This document shows positions 51,288 through 60,295 of a DNA stretch of 64,000 nt, piece after piece; the first letter of the stretch is position 1, and each line of letters begins with the position of its first letter. The position numbers and the translations under genes were made by a program. This stretch comes from Castellaniella sp. (GTDB lineage: Bacteria > Pseudomonadota > Gammaproteobacteria > Burkholderiales > Burkholderiaceae_B). The DNA is taken from NCBI RefSeq assembly GCF_034675845.1, contig NZ_JAUCCU010000001.1, forward strand, positions 1,178,001 to 1,242,000, in the 5' to 3' direction. The notes under the pieces were generated by a model. It had not been told where the DNA came from, did not search any database, and saw only the letters and a list, made by a program, of their open reading frames with translations.

Positions 51288-51962
51288 ATGGAAGCTTCTA
51301 GCGATTTGTCGCTGCTGTCCCTGATCGGCGACGCCAGCCTGCCCGTGCAGATCGTCATGCTGATCCTGCTGGGCGCATCAGTCCTGTCCTGGACCTATAT
51401 TTTCAGCAAGCGTGCCGCCCTGAAACGCGCCAACGCCCAAACTCGGCAATTCGAGGATGATTTCTGGGCGGGCGGCGACCTGACGGTGCTGCAGCAGGCC
51501 ATTGCCAGCCGCCGCAACGAACATGGCGCCCTGGCGCGCATTTTCGATGCGGGCATGACCGAGTTCATCAAAGCCCGGCGTTCCTCGAATCGCGGCGACA
51601 CCATGCTGGATGCCCCCCGGCGGGCCATGAAGGCCGCCTTTCAGCGTGAAATGGACAGCCTGGAGTCGCACCTGGACTTTCTGGCTTCTACCGGCTCCGT
51701 CAGCCCCTACATCGGCCTGCTGGGCACTGTCTGGGGCATCATGCACGCCTTCATGGGTCTGTCCACCATGCAGCAGGCAACTCTGGCGGCCGTGGCCCCC
51801 GGCATCGCCGAGGCGCTGATTGCAACAGCCATCGGCCTGTTTGCCGCCATTCCGGCGGTACTGGCCTATAACCGCTACACCAACGAAATCGACCGCTTGT
51901 CGATCCGCTTCGAAACCTTTGTCGAAGAGTTTCTGAATATCCTGCAGCGCCAGGTGCACTGA
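51288..51962 (+). CDS. tolQ: Tol-Pal system protein TolQ
   Basis: TolQ is the inner-membrane proton channel subunit (MotA/ExbB family) that powers TolA. The product has 224 residues from MEASSDLSLLSLIGDASLPV; the frame is open upstream through ybgC but the ATG at 51288 fits. Three membrane segments are visible: SLPVQIVMLILLGASVLSWT, GSVSPYIGLLGTVWGIMHAF and IATAIGLFAAIPAVLAYN. The TVGLLGTVWG and PGIAEALIATA blocks are family hallmarks. It overlaps nothing and precedes tolR by 1 base. Confidence 0.96.
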   Translation: MEASSDLSLLSLIGDASLPVQIVMLILLGASVLSWTYIFSKRAALKRANAQTRQFEDDFWAGGDLTVLQQAIASRRNEHGALARIFDAGMTEFIKARRSSNRGDTMLDAPRRAMKAAFQREMDSLESHLDFLASTGSVSPYIGLLGTVWGIMHAFMGLSTMQQATLAAVAPGIAEALIATAIGLFAAIPAVLAYNRYTNEIDRLSIRFETFVEEFLNILQRQVH

Positions 51963-51963
51963 C

Positions 51964-52398
51964 ATGACTTCCCTCAGCAATCGCCGCGCACGCCGCATGA
52001 AGAACGACATCAATGTCGTGCCCTACATCGATGTCATGCTGGTGCTGCTGGTCATCTTCATGGTGACCGCCCCCATGATCACCCCGGGTCAGATCGAACT
52101 GCCTTCGGTGGGCACGGCCTCCGAGGTCCCCGTCCAGCCGGTCGAGGTCCAGATCGACGCGCAGGGTGCCTTGGCGATGCGGGTACGCGAAGGCGGCGCA
52201 TCGTTTCAGCCGGTCGACAAGGCCAACCTGCTGGCCGCCGTGCGCGCCGCCGTCACCCCGGATACGCCCGTGGTGATCTCGGCGGACGGCAAGGTTCCTT
52301 ACGAGACTGTCATGCAGGTCATGGACCAGCTGCGTGAAGGCGGCATTTCCAAGCTAGGCCTGTTGGTCAACCAAAACGCCGCTGGCACGCGCCAGTGA
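51964..52398 (+). CDS. tolR: Tol-Pal system protein TolR
   Basis: TolR partners TolQ in the proton channel and binds peptidoglycan. The 144-residue protein has a short cytoplasmic tail (RRMKNDINVVPYIDVMLVLL), a single membrane segment with the conserved Asp that carries protons (Y-I-D-V-M), and a periplasmic ExbD/TolR domain. It lies between tolQ (1 base) and tolA (28 bases) and matches the family length. Confidence 0.96.
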   Translation: MTSLSNRRARRMKNDINVVPYIDVMLVLLVIFMVTAPMITPGQIELPSVGTASEVPVQPVEVQIDAQGALAMRVREGGASFQPVDKANLLAAVRAAVTPDTPVVISADGKVPYETVMQVMDQLREGGISKLGLLVNQNAAGTRQ

Positions 52399-52426
52399 CG
52401 CAACACGCAGGCAGAGTCCCCATTTC

Positions 52427-53728
52427 ATGACATGGCTTGATCGTTTCCGGCGCGACAGTGACAACCCAGATCGACGCGACGACCGCTTCGGTCTGTTATG
52501 GTCCGCAGCGGCCCACGGTGCCCTGATCTTGCTGATGGTGCTGGGCTTTTCCTCGGCGCCGGATAATGCCGGACCGGTCCAGGTCGAACTGTGGGCCAAA
52601 GGCACGGTGGCCGAGGCGACATCGCCCAGCGAACCCGCTGAAGCGCCACCCGCCGAGCCCGCCGAAACACCGACGGAACCCAGCCCGGACGAGGCCGCTG
52701 AAGCAGCCGAACGCGAGGCGGCCCAAGCCCGCGCCGAGGCCAAGGCCCAAGCCGAGGCGGCTCAGGCAGAAGCCGCCCGCGCCGCTGCCGCCGAACAGGC
52801 CAAGGCCGCACAACAGGCACAGCTGGCCGAGGCCCAGGCACGCGCCGAAGCCGCCGCCAAGGCGCAGGCCGACGCCGAAATCGCGCTGGCCCAAGAACGC
52901 AAAGCCCGCGAAGAAGCCGAGCGCCTGGCTCAGGAACAACTGAAAAAGGAAAAAGCGCGCCAGGAGGCTGAAGCCACGGCTGCCAAGGAAAAAGCCGCAG
53001 CCGAGAAGGCAGCCGCTGAAAAGGCGGCTGCCGAAAAGGCCGCAAAAGAAAAAGCTGCCACAGAGCAAGCTGCTGCCGAAAAAGCCGCTGCTGAGAAAGC
53101 AGCAGCTGAGAAAGCCGCAAAAGAAAAAGCCGCCGCCGAAAAAGCGGCAGCGGAGAAAGCCGCTGCTGAAAAGGCAGCAACCGAGAAAGCCGCTGCCGAG
53201 AAAGCTGCCGCTGAGAAAGCCGCGACAGAAAAAGCCGCTACTGAAAAGGCGGCAAAAGAGAAAGCAGCGGCGGACAAAGCGGCCAAGGAAAAAGCAGCAG
53301 CAGCCAAGGCAGCAAAAGAAGCCGCCGCCAAGCTCGAAGCCGCAAAGGCCGCCCTGCGGGGTGCCGCGTCTGAAGCGGCAGGCATCCCCGAGGGCAATGC
53401 GGATCGTAATCAACGCGGCGGCGGAGGCGGCAACGATGGCTACGCCGCCAAGGTTCGCGCCTGCGTCAAGCCCGGCGTCATCTATAACCCGCCTCCTCGC
53501 AGTGGCGGCAGCAATCCGACCGTGGAATTCCGCACCCGCCTGGGCTCAAATGGCCAGGTCCAGGGCGCGACCTTGATCCGTTCGTCCGGCATTCCGCGCT
53601 TCGATGACGCCGTTCAAAAGGGGATCTCGGCCTGCTCGCCCTTCCCCAAGCCGCCCAGCGGCAATTATCCGTCGTATATTGACGTCCAATACAGCATGTA
53701 TGAGCCTACAGATTCAGAAAGGAGATAG
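52427..53728 (+). CDS. tolA: Tol-Pal system protein TolA
   Basis: TolA spans the periplasm to connect the TolQR motor with Pal. The 433-residue protein has a membrane segment at about 22-42, a Pro/Glu-rich linker, and a very long Ala/Glu/Lys helical rod (about residues 95-315), much of it repeats of KAAAEKAA with variants (KAAKEKAA, KAATEKAA). The C-terminal TolA domain (about 335-433) has KVRACVKPGVIYNPPPRSGG and a conserved disulfide pair (Cys near 345 and near 405). Base composition in the rod is extreme and produces long spurious frames on the other strand. Identity rests on layout and position in the operon. Confidence 0.93.
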   Translation: MTWLDRFRRDSDNPDRRDDRFGLLWSAAAHGALILLMVLGFSSAPDNAGPVQVELWAKGTVAEATSPSEPAEAPPAEPAETPTEPSPDEAAEAAEREAAQARAEAKAQAEAAQAEAARAAAAEQAKAAQQAQLAEAQARAEAAAKAQADAEIALAQERKAREEAERLAQEQLKKEKARQEAEATAAKEKAAAEKAAAEKAAAEKAAKEKAATEQAAAEKAAAEKAAAEKAAKEKAAAEKAAAEKAAAEKAATEKAAAEKAAAEKAATEKAATEKAAKEKAAADKAAKEKAAAAKAAKEAAAKLEAAKAALRGAASEAAGIPEGNADRNQRGGGGGNDGYAAKVRACVKPGVIYNPPPRSGGSNPTVEFRTRLGSNGQVQGATLIRSSGIPRFDDAVQKGISACSPFPKPPSGNYPSYIDVQYSMYEPTDSERR

Positions 53729-53731
53729 CCC

Positions 53732-55036
53732 ATGACCCTCCATACAGCCTCCGGCTTTCTAGGGCGCCTATGGCGGCGCGCAACGGCAGCCGGCCTGGGC
53801 CTGGCCTTGGTCGCACTCGCGTCCGGCCCTGCCCAAGCCCAATTACGTGTCGATATTTCCGGTGTCGGCGCCACCCAATACCCCATTGCCATCGCCGATT
53901 TTTCCGGTGACGCCAGCGGCACGTCTGTCCCGGAAGTCATCCGCGCCGACCTGACACGATCTGGCCAGTTCCGGCTGATCAACACAGCCGGGGCCGACCT
54001 GAACCTCCAGAGCGCCGTGGACTACGCCACCTGGCAGGCGCGCGGCGCCGACTATCTGGCCCTGGGCACCATCGCTAAAAACGGCGACCAATACTCCGTC
54101 AGCTACCGGCTGGTGGATAACGTGCGCAAGGCCGAATTGGACACTGCGGTATTCAATGGCACAGAGGCCGAATTGCGCCGGATTTCCCATCGTATCGCCG
54201 ATCGGATCTACGAAAAGATCACAGGCATCCGAGGTGTTTTCTCCACTCGCATCGCCTATGTGTTGCAGAGCAGCAACGGCTATGAGTTACAAATTGCTGA
54301 CGCCGACGGCCAGAATCCCCAGGTGATGCTGCGCTCCAAACAGCCGATCATCTCGCCCGCCTGGTCGCCGGACGGCTCGAAGCTCGCTTATGTCAGCTTT
54401 GAATCCGGCAAGTCCGTCATCTATGTTCAGACCTTGGCCACCGCCCAACGCCAACCGGTGTCCAACTACAAAGGCAACAACAGCGCACCGGCCTGGTCGC
54501 CCAATGGCCAACAGATGGCGATTGTGCTGTCAATGGACGGTATTTCACAGATTTACACCATTAACGCCGATGGCTCGAATCTACGCCGCGTGATGCGTTC
54601 GCCCCTGATCGACACCGAACCCTACTTCACCCCCGACGGGCAATCCCTGCTCTTTACCAGCGACCGCGGCGGCAGTCCCCAGATTTACGAAGTCCCTGTT
54701 GCCGGTGGCGAAGCCCGCCGCATTACCTACTCCGGAAGTTACAATATTTCACCCAGGGTCTCGCCGGATGGGCAGCAACTGGTGTACGTTACACGTAGAA
54801 ATGGTGCTTTCAGAATCGCCAGCCTTGCCTTTGGCTCGGGCTCCGAACAGCTCCTGACGGACGGACCGGACGATCAATCGCCCAGCTACGCGCCCAATGG
54901 CATGCAGGTACTCTACAGCTCCATCCAAAATGGACGCAGCGTACTGGCAGTCACATCCATTGATGGCCGCGTTCGCCAGACCCTGTCGATGCTCAACGGC
55001 AAAGTCCGCGAGCCCGGCCTGGGGCCCTTTCACTAA
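53732..55036 (+). CDS. tolB: Tol-Pal system protein TolB
   Basis: TolB is a periplasmic beta-propeller that binds Pal and is displaced by TolA. The 434-residue precursor has a long export signal (LGLALVALASGPAQAQ, cut near 36), an N-terminal alpha/beta domain (VDISGVGATQYPIAIADF) and six propeller blades with WD-like repeats such as SPAWSPDGSKLAYVSFE, APAWSPNGQQMAIVLS, FTPDGQSLLFTSDRGG and SPRVSPDGQQLVYVTR. It starts 3 bases after tolA. Confidence 0.97.
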   Translation: MTLHTASGFLGRLWRRATAAGLGLALVALASGPAQAQLRVDISGVGATQYPIAIADFSGDASGTSVPEVIRADLTRSGQFRLINTAGADLNLQSAVDYATWQARGADYLALGTIAKNGDQYSVSYRLVDNVRKAELDTAVFNGTEAELRRISHRIADRIYEKITGIRGVFSTRIAYVLQSSNGYELQIADADGQNPQVMLRSKQPIISPAWSPDGSKLAYVSFESGKSVIYVQTLATAQRQPVSNYKGNNSAPAWSPNGQQMAIVLSMDGISQIYTINADGSNLRRVMRSPLIDTEPYFTPDGQSLLFTSDRGGSPQIYEVPVAGGEARRITYSGSYNISPRVSPDGQQLVYVTRRNGAFRIASLAFGSGSEQLLTDGPDDQSPSYAPNGMQVLYSSIQNGRSVLAVTSIDGRVRQTLSMLNGKVREPGLGPFH

Positions 55037-55077
55037 TTGATTTTTTCGTGTGACGCTTTTTTCTTAAAGGATATTAA

Positions 55078-55569
55078 ATGAGCTCGCGCATCACCAGGAC
55101 CCTGACCATTGCCGCTTTTGCTGCCTCACTGGCCGCTTGCAGCTCCGTGCCGCTGGACGAGAACGCCGGCGGCGCCGGATCGGATTCCGCATCCGCCGGG
55201 CAGATTATGGATCCCTTCAATCCACAAAGCCCGCTCGCGCAGCAGCGTTCGGTTTATTTCGACTTCAACAGCTACACTGTGCCCGAGCAATACCGTAGCG
55301 TGGTCGAAATGCACTCCAACTACCTCAGCGGCCACCCGCAGCAAAATGTGCGCGTCGAAGGCAACACTGACGCTCGCGGCAGCACCGAATATAATCTGGC
55401 CTTGGGCCAGCGCCGTTCGGACGCCGTGACACGCATGATGCGACTTCTGGGGGTTAACGCCAACCAGATCGAAGCCATCAGCTACGGTAAGGAACGCCCG
55501 AAGGCATTGGGCACAACCGAAGCCGACTACGCCGAGAACCGCCGCGCTGACATCGACTACCAACGTTGA
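55078..55569 (+). CDS. pal: Peptidoglycan-associated lipoprotein Pal
   Basis: Pal is an outer-membrane lipoprotein that grips peptidoglycan. The 163-residue precursor has a signal peptide ending in the lipobox LAAC (Cys21), a short linker, and an OmpA-like domain with YFDFNSYTV, GNTDARGSTEYNLALGQRRS and SYGKERPKALG. Lgt (in this window) would be needed for its lipidation. A strong terminator follows, so cpoB may have separate expression. Confidence 0.97.
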   Translation: MSSRITRTLTIAAFAASLAACSSVPLDENAGGAGSDSASAGQIMDPFNPQSPLAQQRSVYFDFNSYTVPEQYRSVVEMHSNYLSGHPQQNVRVEGNTDARGSTEYNLALGQRRSDAVTRMMRLLGVNANQIEAISYGKERPKALGTTEADYAENRRADIDYQR

Positions 55570-55589
55570 TCGTCAATAGGCCATGACGA

Positions 55590-55619
55590 CGCCGTAGCGG
55601 TAACGCTACGGCGTTTTTT
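55590..55619 (+). terminator. Terminator after pal
   Basis: A perfect 10-base-pair stem (55590-55599 with 55604-55613), a 4-base loop and six T residues (55614-55619), 20 bases after the pal stop. It lies within the pal-cpoB gap and should reduce transcription of cpoB relative to pal. Confidence 0.92.
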
Positions 55620-55650
55620 CTGCCGATTTCCTGCACGGAAGGAACAAGCT

Positions 55651-56322
55651 ATGCATGCAATGATTCATCGACTGGCTGTTGTCTCAGCCACCACCGCCTT
55701 GATGCTGGGCGCATCTGCCGCCCATGCTTTTTCTGACGACGAGGCCCGCCGCGCCATTCTGGAACTGCGCACACAAATCCAACAGCTGAAAGACCAAAAT
55801 CAACAAGCACGCCTGCAGCTGGCCGACCAGATGGATATGCTGCACCAGGAAATCGCCACGATGCGTGGCCGCGTGGAAGAACTGAACCGCCCCGCCAATA
55901 ATACCAATGGCCCGGCCAATGCCCCGCAGGTCTCGGTGCAGACCAACGACCCGCAACAACAGGCGGTCTATCAGGCCGCTGCCGATCAATACCGCAATGG
56001 TCGCTACTCAGAAGCCGCCACCAGCTTCGCCGCCTTTGTGGATGCCTATCCAGACAGCGAACTGGCTGCCGATGCACAGTTTTACCTGGGCAGCAGCCAA
56101 TATGCGTCCAAGGACTTCAAGAAATCCATCCAGAGCATGCAGGCGCTGGTTCAGTCACACCCGGATAATGCCCGCGCGCCGGATGCATTGCTGGTAGTGG
56201 CCGCCGATCAGATCGAGCTGAACGACTTGAAAGGTGCCAAGGCCAGCCTGCAACGCATCATCAAGGACTACCCCAGCAGTGCCGCCGCTGAAACCGCCAA
56301 AAGCCGTCTGAAGCTGCTGTAA
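55651..56322 (+). CDS. cpoB: Cell division coordinator CpoB (YbgF)
   Basis: CpoB links peptidoglycan synthesis with Tol-Pal-driven outer-membrane constriction. The 223-residue precursor has a signal peptide (ALMLGASAAHAFS), a trimerising coiled coil (about 25-75, ELRTQIQQLKDQNQQARLQL), a short Asn/Pro-rich linker and a TPR domain (about 105-220) with YRNGRYSEAATSFAAFVDAY and AQFYLGSSQYASKDFKKSIQ. It follows pal after a terminator. Its TAA stop overlaps the next ATG (TAATG). Confidence 0.95.
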   Translation: MHAMIHRLAVVSATTALMLGASAAHAFSDDEARRAILELRTQIQQLKDQNQQARLQLADQMDMLHQEIATMRGRVEELNRPANNTNGPANAPQVSVQTNDPQQQAVYQAAADQYRNGRYSEAATSFAAFVDAYPDSELAADAQFYLGSSQYASKDFKKSIQSMQALVQSHPDNARAPDALLVVAADQIELNDLKGAKASLQRIIKDYPSSAAAETAKSRLKLL

Positions 56323-57149
56323 TGCCGCCGCCGGATCTACCTCATCATATCCTGCCCCTGGCAGACACCCAGCTGCACTACACCCAGCATGGCAGCGGGG
56401 ATTCTGCCGTCCTCTTGATCCACGGGTCTCTGTGCGACTACCGCTACTGGCGCTGGCAAATCCCGGCCCTGTCTGAACAGCACAAAGTGCTGGCCCCCAG
56501 CCTGCGCGGTTGCTGGCCCACAGGGCAGCAGCATCCTCAACCGGGCTATAACATTCATACCCACGCGCAGGATCTGGTCCATCTGGTACGCGCTCTGGAC
56601 CGGCAGGATGGCGTGCATGTGGTGGGGCATTCACGGGGTGCCCAGGTCGCCATGGTTTTTGCCACGCTGGCCCCGACGCTGTGCCGTTCACTGACACTGG
56701 CTGATCCAGCCTTCCGCTTCGAGGACGAGCCGGAAACGCCCGCTTTTTATACCGAGACCGTGGCCCAGTTACAGGCAGGCCAGATCGACACGGCCCTGGA
56801 AGGCTTTATTGATACGGTCAATGGCCTGGATACCTGGCGGCGCATGGTGCCGTGGTTCAAAGACATGAGCCGCGACAATGCCCTGACGCTGCTGTCGCAG
56901 ATCCGCGAGGCCAATACGCCAATCGCTTTGCAAGATGTGGCAACCTTGGCGTGCCCGCTACTGCTGGTGGGCGGGGCCAACAGCCCGGCTAAATATGGCA
57001 CCCGTCAGGACCGCTTGCAGCAACTGGTGCCGCGCGCCCAGCGGGTGCGGATTGCCATGGCCTCACACGGCATGAATCTGGCTAACCCCCGGGCATTCAA
57101 TCAGGCCGTGCTGGATTTCACGGTGGCTGCCGAGCAAGCCGCTGGTTAG
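56322..57149 (+). CDS. Alpha/beta hydrolase
   Basis: The 275-residue protein is an alpha/beta hydrolase of unknown substrate. Visible parts are the oxyanion region LLIHGSLCDYRYW, the nucleophile elbow VGHSRGAQVAM with Ser104, and a C-terminal HGMNLANP with a probable catalytic His near residue 249. The usual acid position reads LLLVGGANSPAKYG with no Asp, so the third catalytic residue is unclear. Its ATG overlaps the cpoB stop by one base, so it is translationally coupled to the Tol-Pal operon. It converges on the copper-chaperone gene with a 4-base overlap. Confidence 0.8.
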   Translation: MPPPDLPHHILPLADTQLHYTQHGSGDSAVLLIHGSLCDYRYWRWQIPALSEQHKVLAPSLRGCWPTGQQHPQPGYNIHTHAQDLVHLVRALDRQDGVHVVGHSRGAQVAMVFATLAPTLCRSLTLADPAFRFEDEPETPAFYTETVAQLQAGQIDTALEGFIDTVNGLDTWRRMVPWFKDMSRDNALTLLSQIREANTPIALQDVATLACPLLLVGGANSPAKYGTRQDRLQQLVPRAQRVRIAMASHGMNLANPRAFNQAVLDFTVAAEQAAG

Positions 57150-57655
57150 TGCTTGTGCTGATCCATGCCCGGCATAGCCTTGGGCGAGCGGATCTCGCAT
57201 TGTGCATTGACCTGGCTGCCGTCGGCCAAGGTAAAAACCAGCGGAATGTGATCACCCACCGCCAAGCCATCGCGGGGTTGCTCCAGCATCAGGTGATAGC
57301 TGCCGGGCTTGAATGCCAGGTCGGCGCCCGCAGGCAGGCTGACCTGATGCACCATGGACATCTTGCTAAGGCCGTTTTCCTCGGTGGTCTGGTGCATCAT
57401 GGCATGACCGTAATCAGCCGCATGCACCCCCGTCAGCGCAACATCCTGAGCACCCTTATTATGAAACAAGAGAAACCCGCCCGATGGCGCAGGCGCAGGC
57501 ATCTGGCGTATCCAGCAGTCGCTGGCGGTGACGGTATTGGACACCGGCAAGCTGGCAGACGCGGCCTGATGCGCGTCATGCCCTGCTGCCCAGGCAGAAG
57601 TGGCCAGCGTCAGTGTGGCGGCCAAGGCTGATCCGTAAGCAAAAACTCTGTTCAT
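57146..57655 (-). CDS. Copper-binding protein, PCuAC (DUF461) family
   Basis: PCuAC proteins bind Cu(I) in the periplasm and help build the CuA site of cytochrome oxidase. The 169-residue precursor has a signal peptide (ALAATLTLATSAWAAG) and a cupredoxin-like domain with the metal ligands HAMMHQTT..MSMVHQ and GSYHLMLEQP in the expected H-x-M order. The C-terminus ends in a His/Met-rich tail (MPGMDQHKH) that could also bind copper. No cox genes are nearby, so the partner is unknown. Confidence 0.88.
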   Translation of the reverse strand: MNRVFAYGSALAATLTLATSAWAAGHDAHQAASASLPVSNTVTASDCWIRQMPAPAPSGGFLLFHNKGAQDVALTGVHAADYGHAMMHQTTEENGLSKMSMVHQVSLPAGADLAFKPGSYHLMLEQPRDGLAVGDHIPLVFTLADGSQVNAQCEIRSPKAMPGMDQHKH

Positions 57656-57754
57656 TGTGCAACCTATATTCCAGGCCCGACCGATGCCCCCATGGCAGCG
57701 AAATCCGACCCTGCGAGCCAGTGTACTATGGACTTTTCCGTGTTCATTTGAGCC

Positions 57755-58222
57755 ATGTCTAAGCCAACCGTCTTAGCCGCAGCCCCAGACCAGGAAGCTG
57801 CGCCTGCGTCGCATATCACTCTTGAAGAATTCCGCGATCTGCTGACTCGCCTGCACCCTTTCGCTGCGGCGCTGGGGATCGAAATACAGGATATTCGCCA
57901 CGGCCAGGCTACCTTGCGGCTACCGCCCAACCCGGCCAATCAGCGCCTGGGGGGCATTGTGGCCGGCCCCATGCTGATGGGCTTGGCCGACCTGGCCCTG
58001 TATGCGGCGGTGGTCAGCGCCACCGGCGTGCCCGAATCGGTCACCGCCAGCCTGACGATCAATTTCCTGCGCGGGGCGCCCGCCGGCGGCATTATCGCCC
58101 AGGCGCGCGTACTGAAAACCGGCCGTATGACGGCCGGTGAGGTTCTGCTATTACCCGAGGGCGGCGGAGAACCCGTGGCCCAAGTGATCAGTACCTGGTC
58201 GGTACCCCGCAAGACTGCCTGA
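57755..58222 (+). CDS. PaaI-family hotdog thioesterase
   Basis: The 155-residue protein is a PaaI/DUF4442-like hotdog thioesterase: LHPFAAALGIEIQDIRHGQA, NQRLGGIVAGPMLMGLADLA (active-site strand-helix) and SLTINFLRGAP with a C-terminal VLKTGRMTAGEVLLLPEGGG. Members hydrolyse acyl-CoA or phenylacetyl-CoA-type esters, but no substrate can be assigned here. It stands alone, divergent from the PCuAC gene across about 100 bases. Confidence 0.85.
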   Translation: MSKPTVLAAAPDQEAAPASHITLEEFRDLLTRLHPFAAALGIEIQDIRHGQATLRLPPNPANQRLGGIVAGPMLMGLADLALYAAVVSATGVPESVTASLTINFLRGAPAGGIIAQARVLKTGRMTAGEVLLLPEGGGEPVAQVISTWSVPRKTA

Positions 58223-58271
58223 GACACTTCGTCCAGACCGCACGCGGGGCCCCCGTCAAGGCTGGCCTGAA

Positions 58272-59357
58272 TCAGTTCTTGCTGAGCTGGCCAATCACCC
58301 CTTCAACGTAGTAGTCCATCGCGTTCAGGCCAGCATCATCCAAAGCGCCTTCTGCCAGGATGACCTTGCCATCGTTGGTCTTGATCGGGGCAGCAAAGAC
58401 ATTGAGCGTGCCATCGGCGATGGCCTGCTCTTGGGACAGGAGTTCTGCCTTCAGCTTGTCATCGACATCGGGGCCCAGGCCCTCGAAGGCCACCATTTCT
58501 TCCTTAAAGCCGCCCCATACCTGGGTGGGTTTCCAGGTACCATCCAGCACGGCCTGAGCCTGGCTGGTGAAATAAGGCCCCCAGTGATGGGTGACCGCCC
58601 CCAACTGGGCCTTGGGGCCATATTTGCTCATGTCGGAGTGGTAAGCCACAGCCCATTTACCGCGTTCTTCGGCGGCCTGTACCGTGGCGGTGGAGTCCGT
58701 GTGGTGCGTGACGACATCTGCCCCCTGATCCAGCAAGGCCAGAGCCGCATCACGCTCTTTACCTGGATCGAACCAGCTGTTGACCATGATGACGCGCACC
58801 GTGGCATCCGGTTTCACGCTGCGCAGACCACGGGTGAAGGCGTTAATACCCTGCAAGACTTCGGGAATGGGATAAGCGCCGACATAGCCGACCACGCTGG
58901 TCTCGGTCTTATGGCCTGCCAGCACCCCGGCGACATAGCGAGACTGGTAGAAGCGGGCATTGGTGGTGCCGACATTGGGCGCAGTCTTGTAGCCTGTGGA
59001 GTGGACGAATTTGACGTCCGGGAACTGACGCGCGACCTTGATAGTGGGGTTCATGAAGCCAAACGACGTCGTGAAGATCAGCTTATTGCCTTGTTGGGCC
59101 AGATCCCGGATGACGCGTTCGGCATCTGCACCTTCGGGCACATCCTCGACGTACTGGGTCTTGATTTTGTCACCCAGCTTTTCTTCCATGTATTTACGGC
59201 CCAGGTCCTGCTGCCAGGTCCAGCCGGCCTCGCCAATGGGGCTGACATAGACAAAGCCGATTTTCAGGGGCTCTTCGGCCATGGCCGGGCCAGCCGCCCA
59301 GAGACAGGCAGCTGCGGTCGCAGCCCCCAGGGTTTTGAGTAGGGTGTGTTTTTTCAT
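58272..59357 (-). CDS. BMP family ABC transporter substrate-binding protein
   Basis: The 361-residue protein has an N-terminal signal (MKKHTLLKTLGAATAAACLW, cut near AMAEE) and a BMP/PnrA-like periplasmic-binding fold: LKIGFVYVSPIGEAGWTWQQ, NKLIFTTSFGFMNPTIKVAR, GYKTAPNVGTTNARFYQSRY and GADVVTHHTDSTATVQAAEE. The start at 59357 is the signal-bearing ATG; the longer frame upstream is in the neighbouring permease. BMP proteins usually bind nucleosides. No lipobox Cys follows the signal, so it is a soluble periplasmic form. It is last in the four-gene ABC operon. Confidence 0.9.
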   Translation of the reverse strand: MKKHTLLKTLGAATAAACLWAAGPAMAEEPLKIGFVYVSPIGEAGWTWQQDLGRKYMEEKLGDKIKTQYVEDVPEGADAERVIRDLAQQGNKLIFTTSFGFMNPTIKVARQFPDVKFVHSTGYKTAPNVGTTNARFYQSRYVAGVLAGHKTETSVVGYVGAYPIPEVLQGINAFTRGLRSVKPDATVRVIMVNSWFDPGKERDAALALLDQGADVVTHHTDSTATVQAAEERGKWAVAYHSDMSKYGPKAQLGAVTHHWGPYFTSQAQAVLDGTWKPTQVWGGFKEEMVAFEGLGPDVDDKLKAELLSQEQAIADGTLNVFAAPIKTNDGKVILAEGALDDAGLNAMDYYVEGVIGQLSKN

Positions 59358-59374
59358 GTGAGCAAGCTCCGTGA

Positions 59375-60292
59375 TCAATGGTTGGGGTTGAAGACGCGCC
59401 CCAGCGAAGCGGGCATGTTGATACGTATCCAGTTGACGTTGCGAGATATCAGGACCAGCACCAGGATGGTAGCCAGATAAGGCAGCATGGACAACAGTTG
59501 CGAAGCAATGGGCACCCCAAGGGCCTGCATGTGGAAGGTCAGGATGGTAATGCCGCCGAATAAATAGGCGCCCACCAGCACGCGCAAGGGCCGCCAGGTA
59601 GCAAAGGGCGTCAGGGCCAACGCGATCCAGCCGCGTCCGGCCACCATGCCCTCGACCCACATCGGGGTATAGACCAGCGACATGAAAGCCCCGGCCAGGC
59701 CGCAACAGGCCCCGCCAAACAATAGAGCCACCAAACGAATGCGGCGCACGGAATAACCCAGGGCATGCGCGGATTCGGGGGATTCACCCACGGCACGCAG
59801 CACCAGGCCGGCCCGGGAGCGATACAGGAACCAGGTCAGCCCCACAGACAGCAGCAAGGCACCATAGACCATGGGGTGATGCTGAAACAAAGCCGGGCCG
59901 ATAAAGGGGATATCGCCCAGGAACGGGATCGACCAGGAGGAGGCCTGAATCGTGGCCCCGACATACGGCAGGCCGATGGAGGCCGAAGCCCCCACGCCAA
60001 ACAACGACAAGGCCAGGCCGCATGCGACCTGGTTGGCGCCCAACCACACCACCAGCCAGGCAAACAGGCCAGCCATCAGGGCACCTGCCAGCGCCCCCGC
60101 GGCAAACCCGATCGCGGTATTACCCGTGTGCACCGTGATGGCGAAACCGAGGGCGGCCGCCACCAGCATCATGCCCTCGGAACCGAGATTGATCACCCCG
60201 GATTTTTCATTGATGAGCAAACCCAACGCAGCGAGCATCAGGGGGGTGCCGGCATTCATGGCAGCGGCAATCAGAGGGGCCAGAGCATCCAT
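59375..60292 (-). CDS. BMP-type ABC transporter permease (NupQ-like)
   Basis: The 305-residue permease has eight or more membrane segments and the BPD_transp_2 features of simple-sugar and nucleoside importers: TPLMLAALGLLINEKSGVIN, LGSEGMMLVAAALGFAI and AVGESPESAHALGYSVRRIR (the coupling loop). The N-terminal motif NEKSGVINLGSEGMM is typical of NupQ/YufQ-type subunits. It lies 3 bases after the other permease and 17 bases before the binding-protein gene. Confidence 0.9.
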   Translation of the reverse strand: MDALAPLIAAAMNAGTPLMLAALGLLINEKSGVINLGSEGMMLVAAALGFAITVHTGNTAIGFAAGALAGALMAGLFAWLVVWLGANQVACGLALSLFGVGASASIGLPYVGATIQASSWSIPFLGDIPFIGPALFQHHPMVYGALLLSVGLTWFLYRSRAGLVLRAVGESPESAHALGYSVRRIRLVALLFGGACCGLAGAFMSLVYTPMWVEGMVAGRGWIALALTPFATWRPLRVLVGAYLFGGITILTFHMQALGVPIASQLLSMLPYLATILVLVLISRNVNWIRINMPASLGRVFNPNH

Positions 60293-60295
60293 GGT

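Noticed and set aside
52425..53413. Long minus-strand frames opposite tolA, rich in Leu/Arg, Gly/Phe/Cys or Ala/Phe
   Set aside because: They mirror the KAAAEKAA codon repeats and have no start context or family match.
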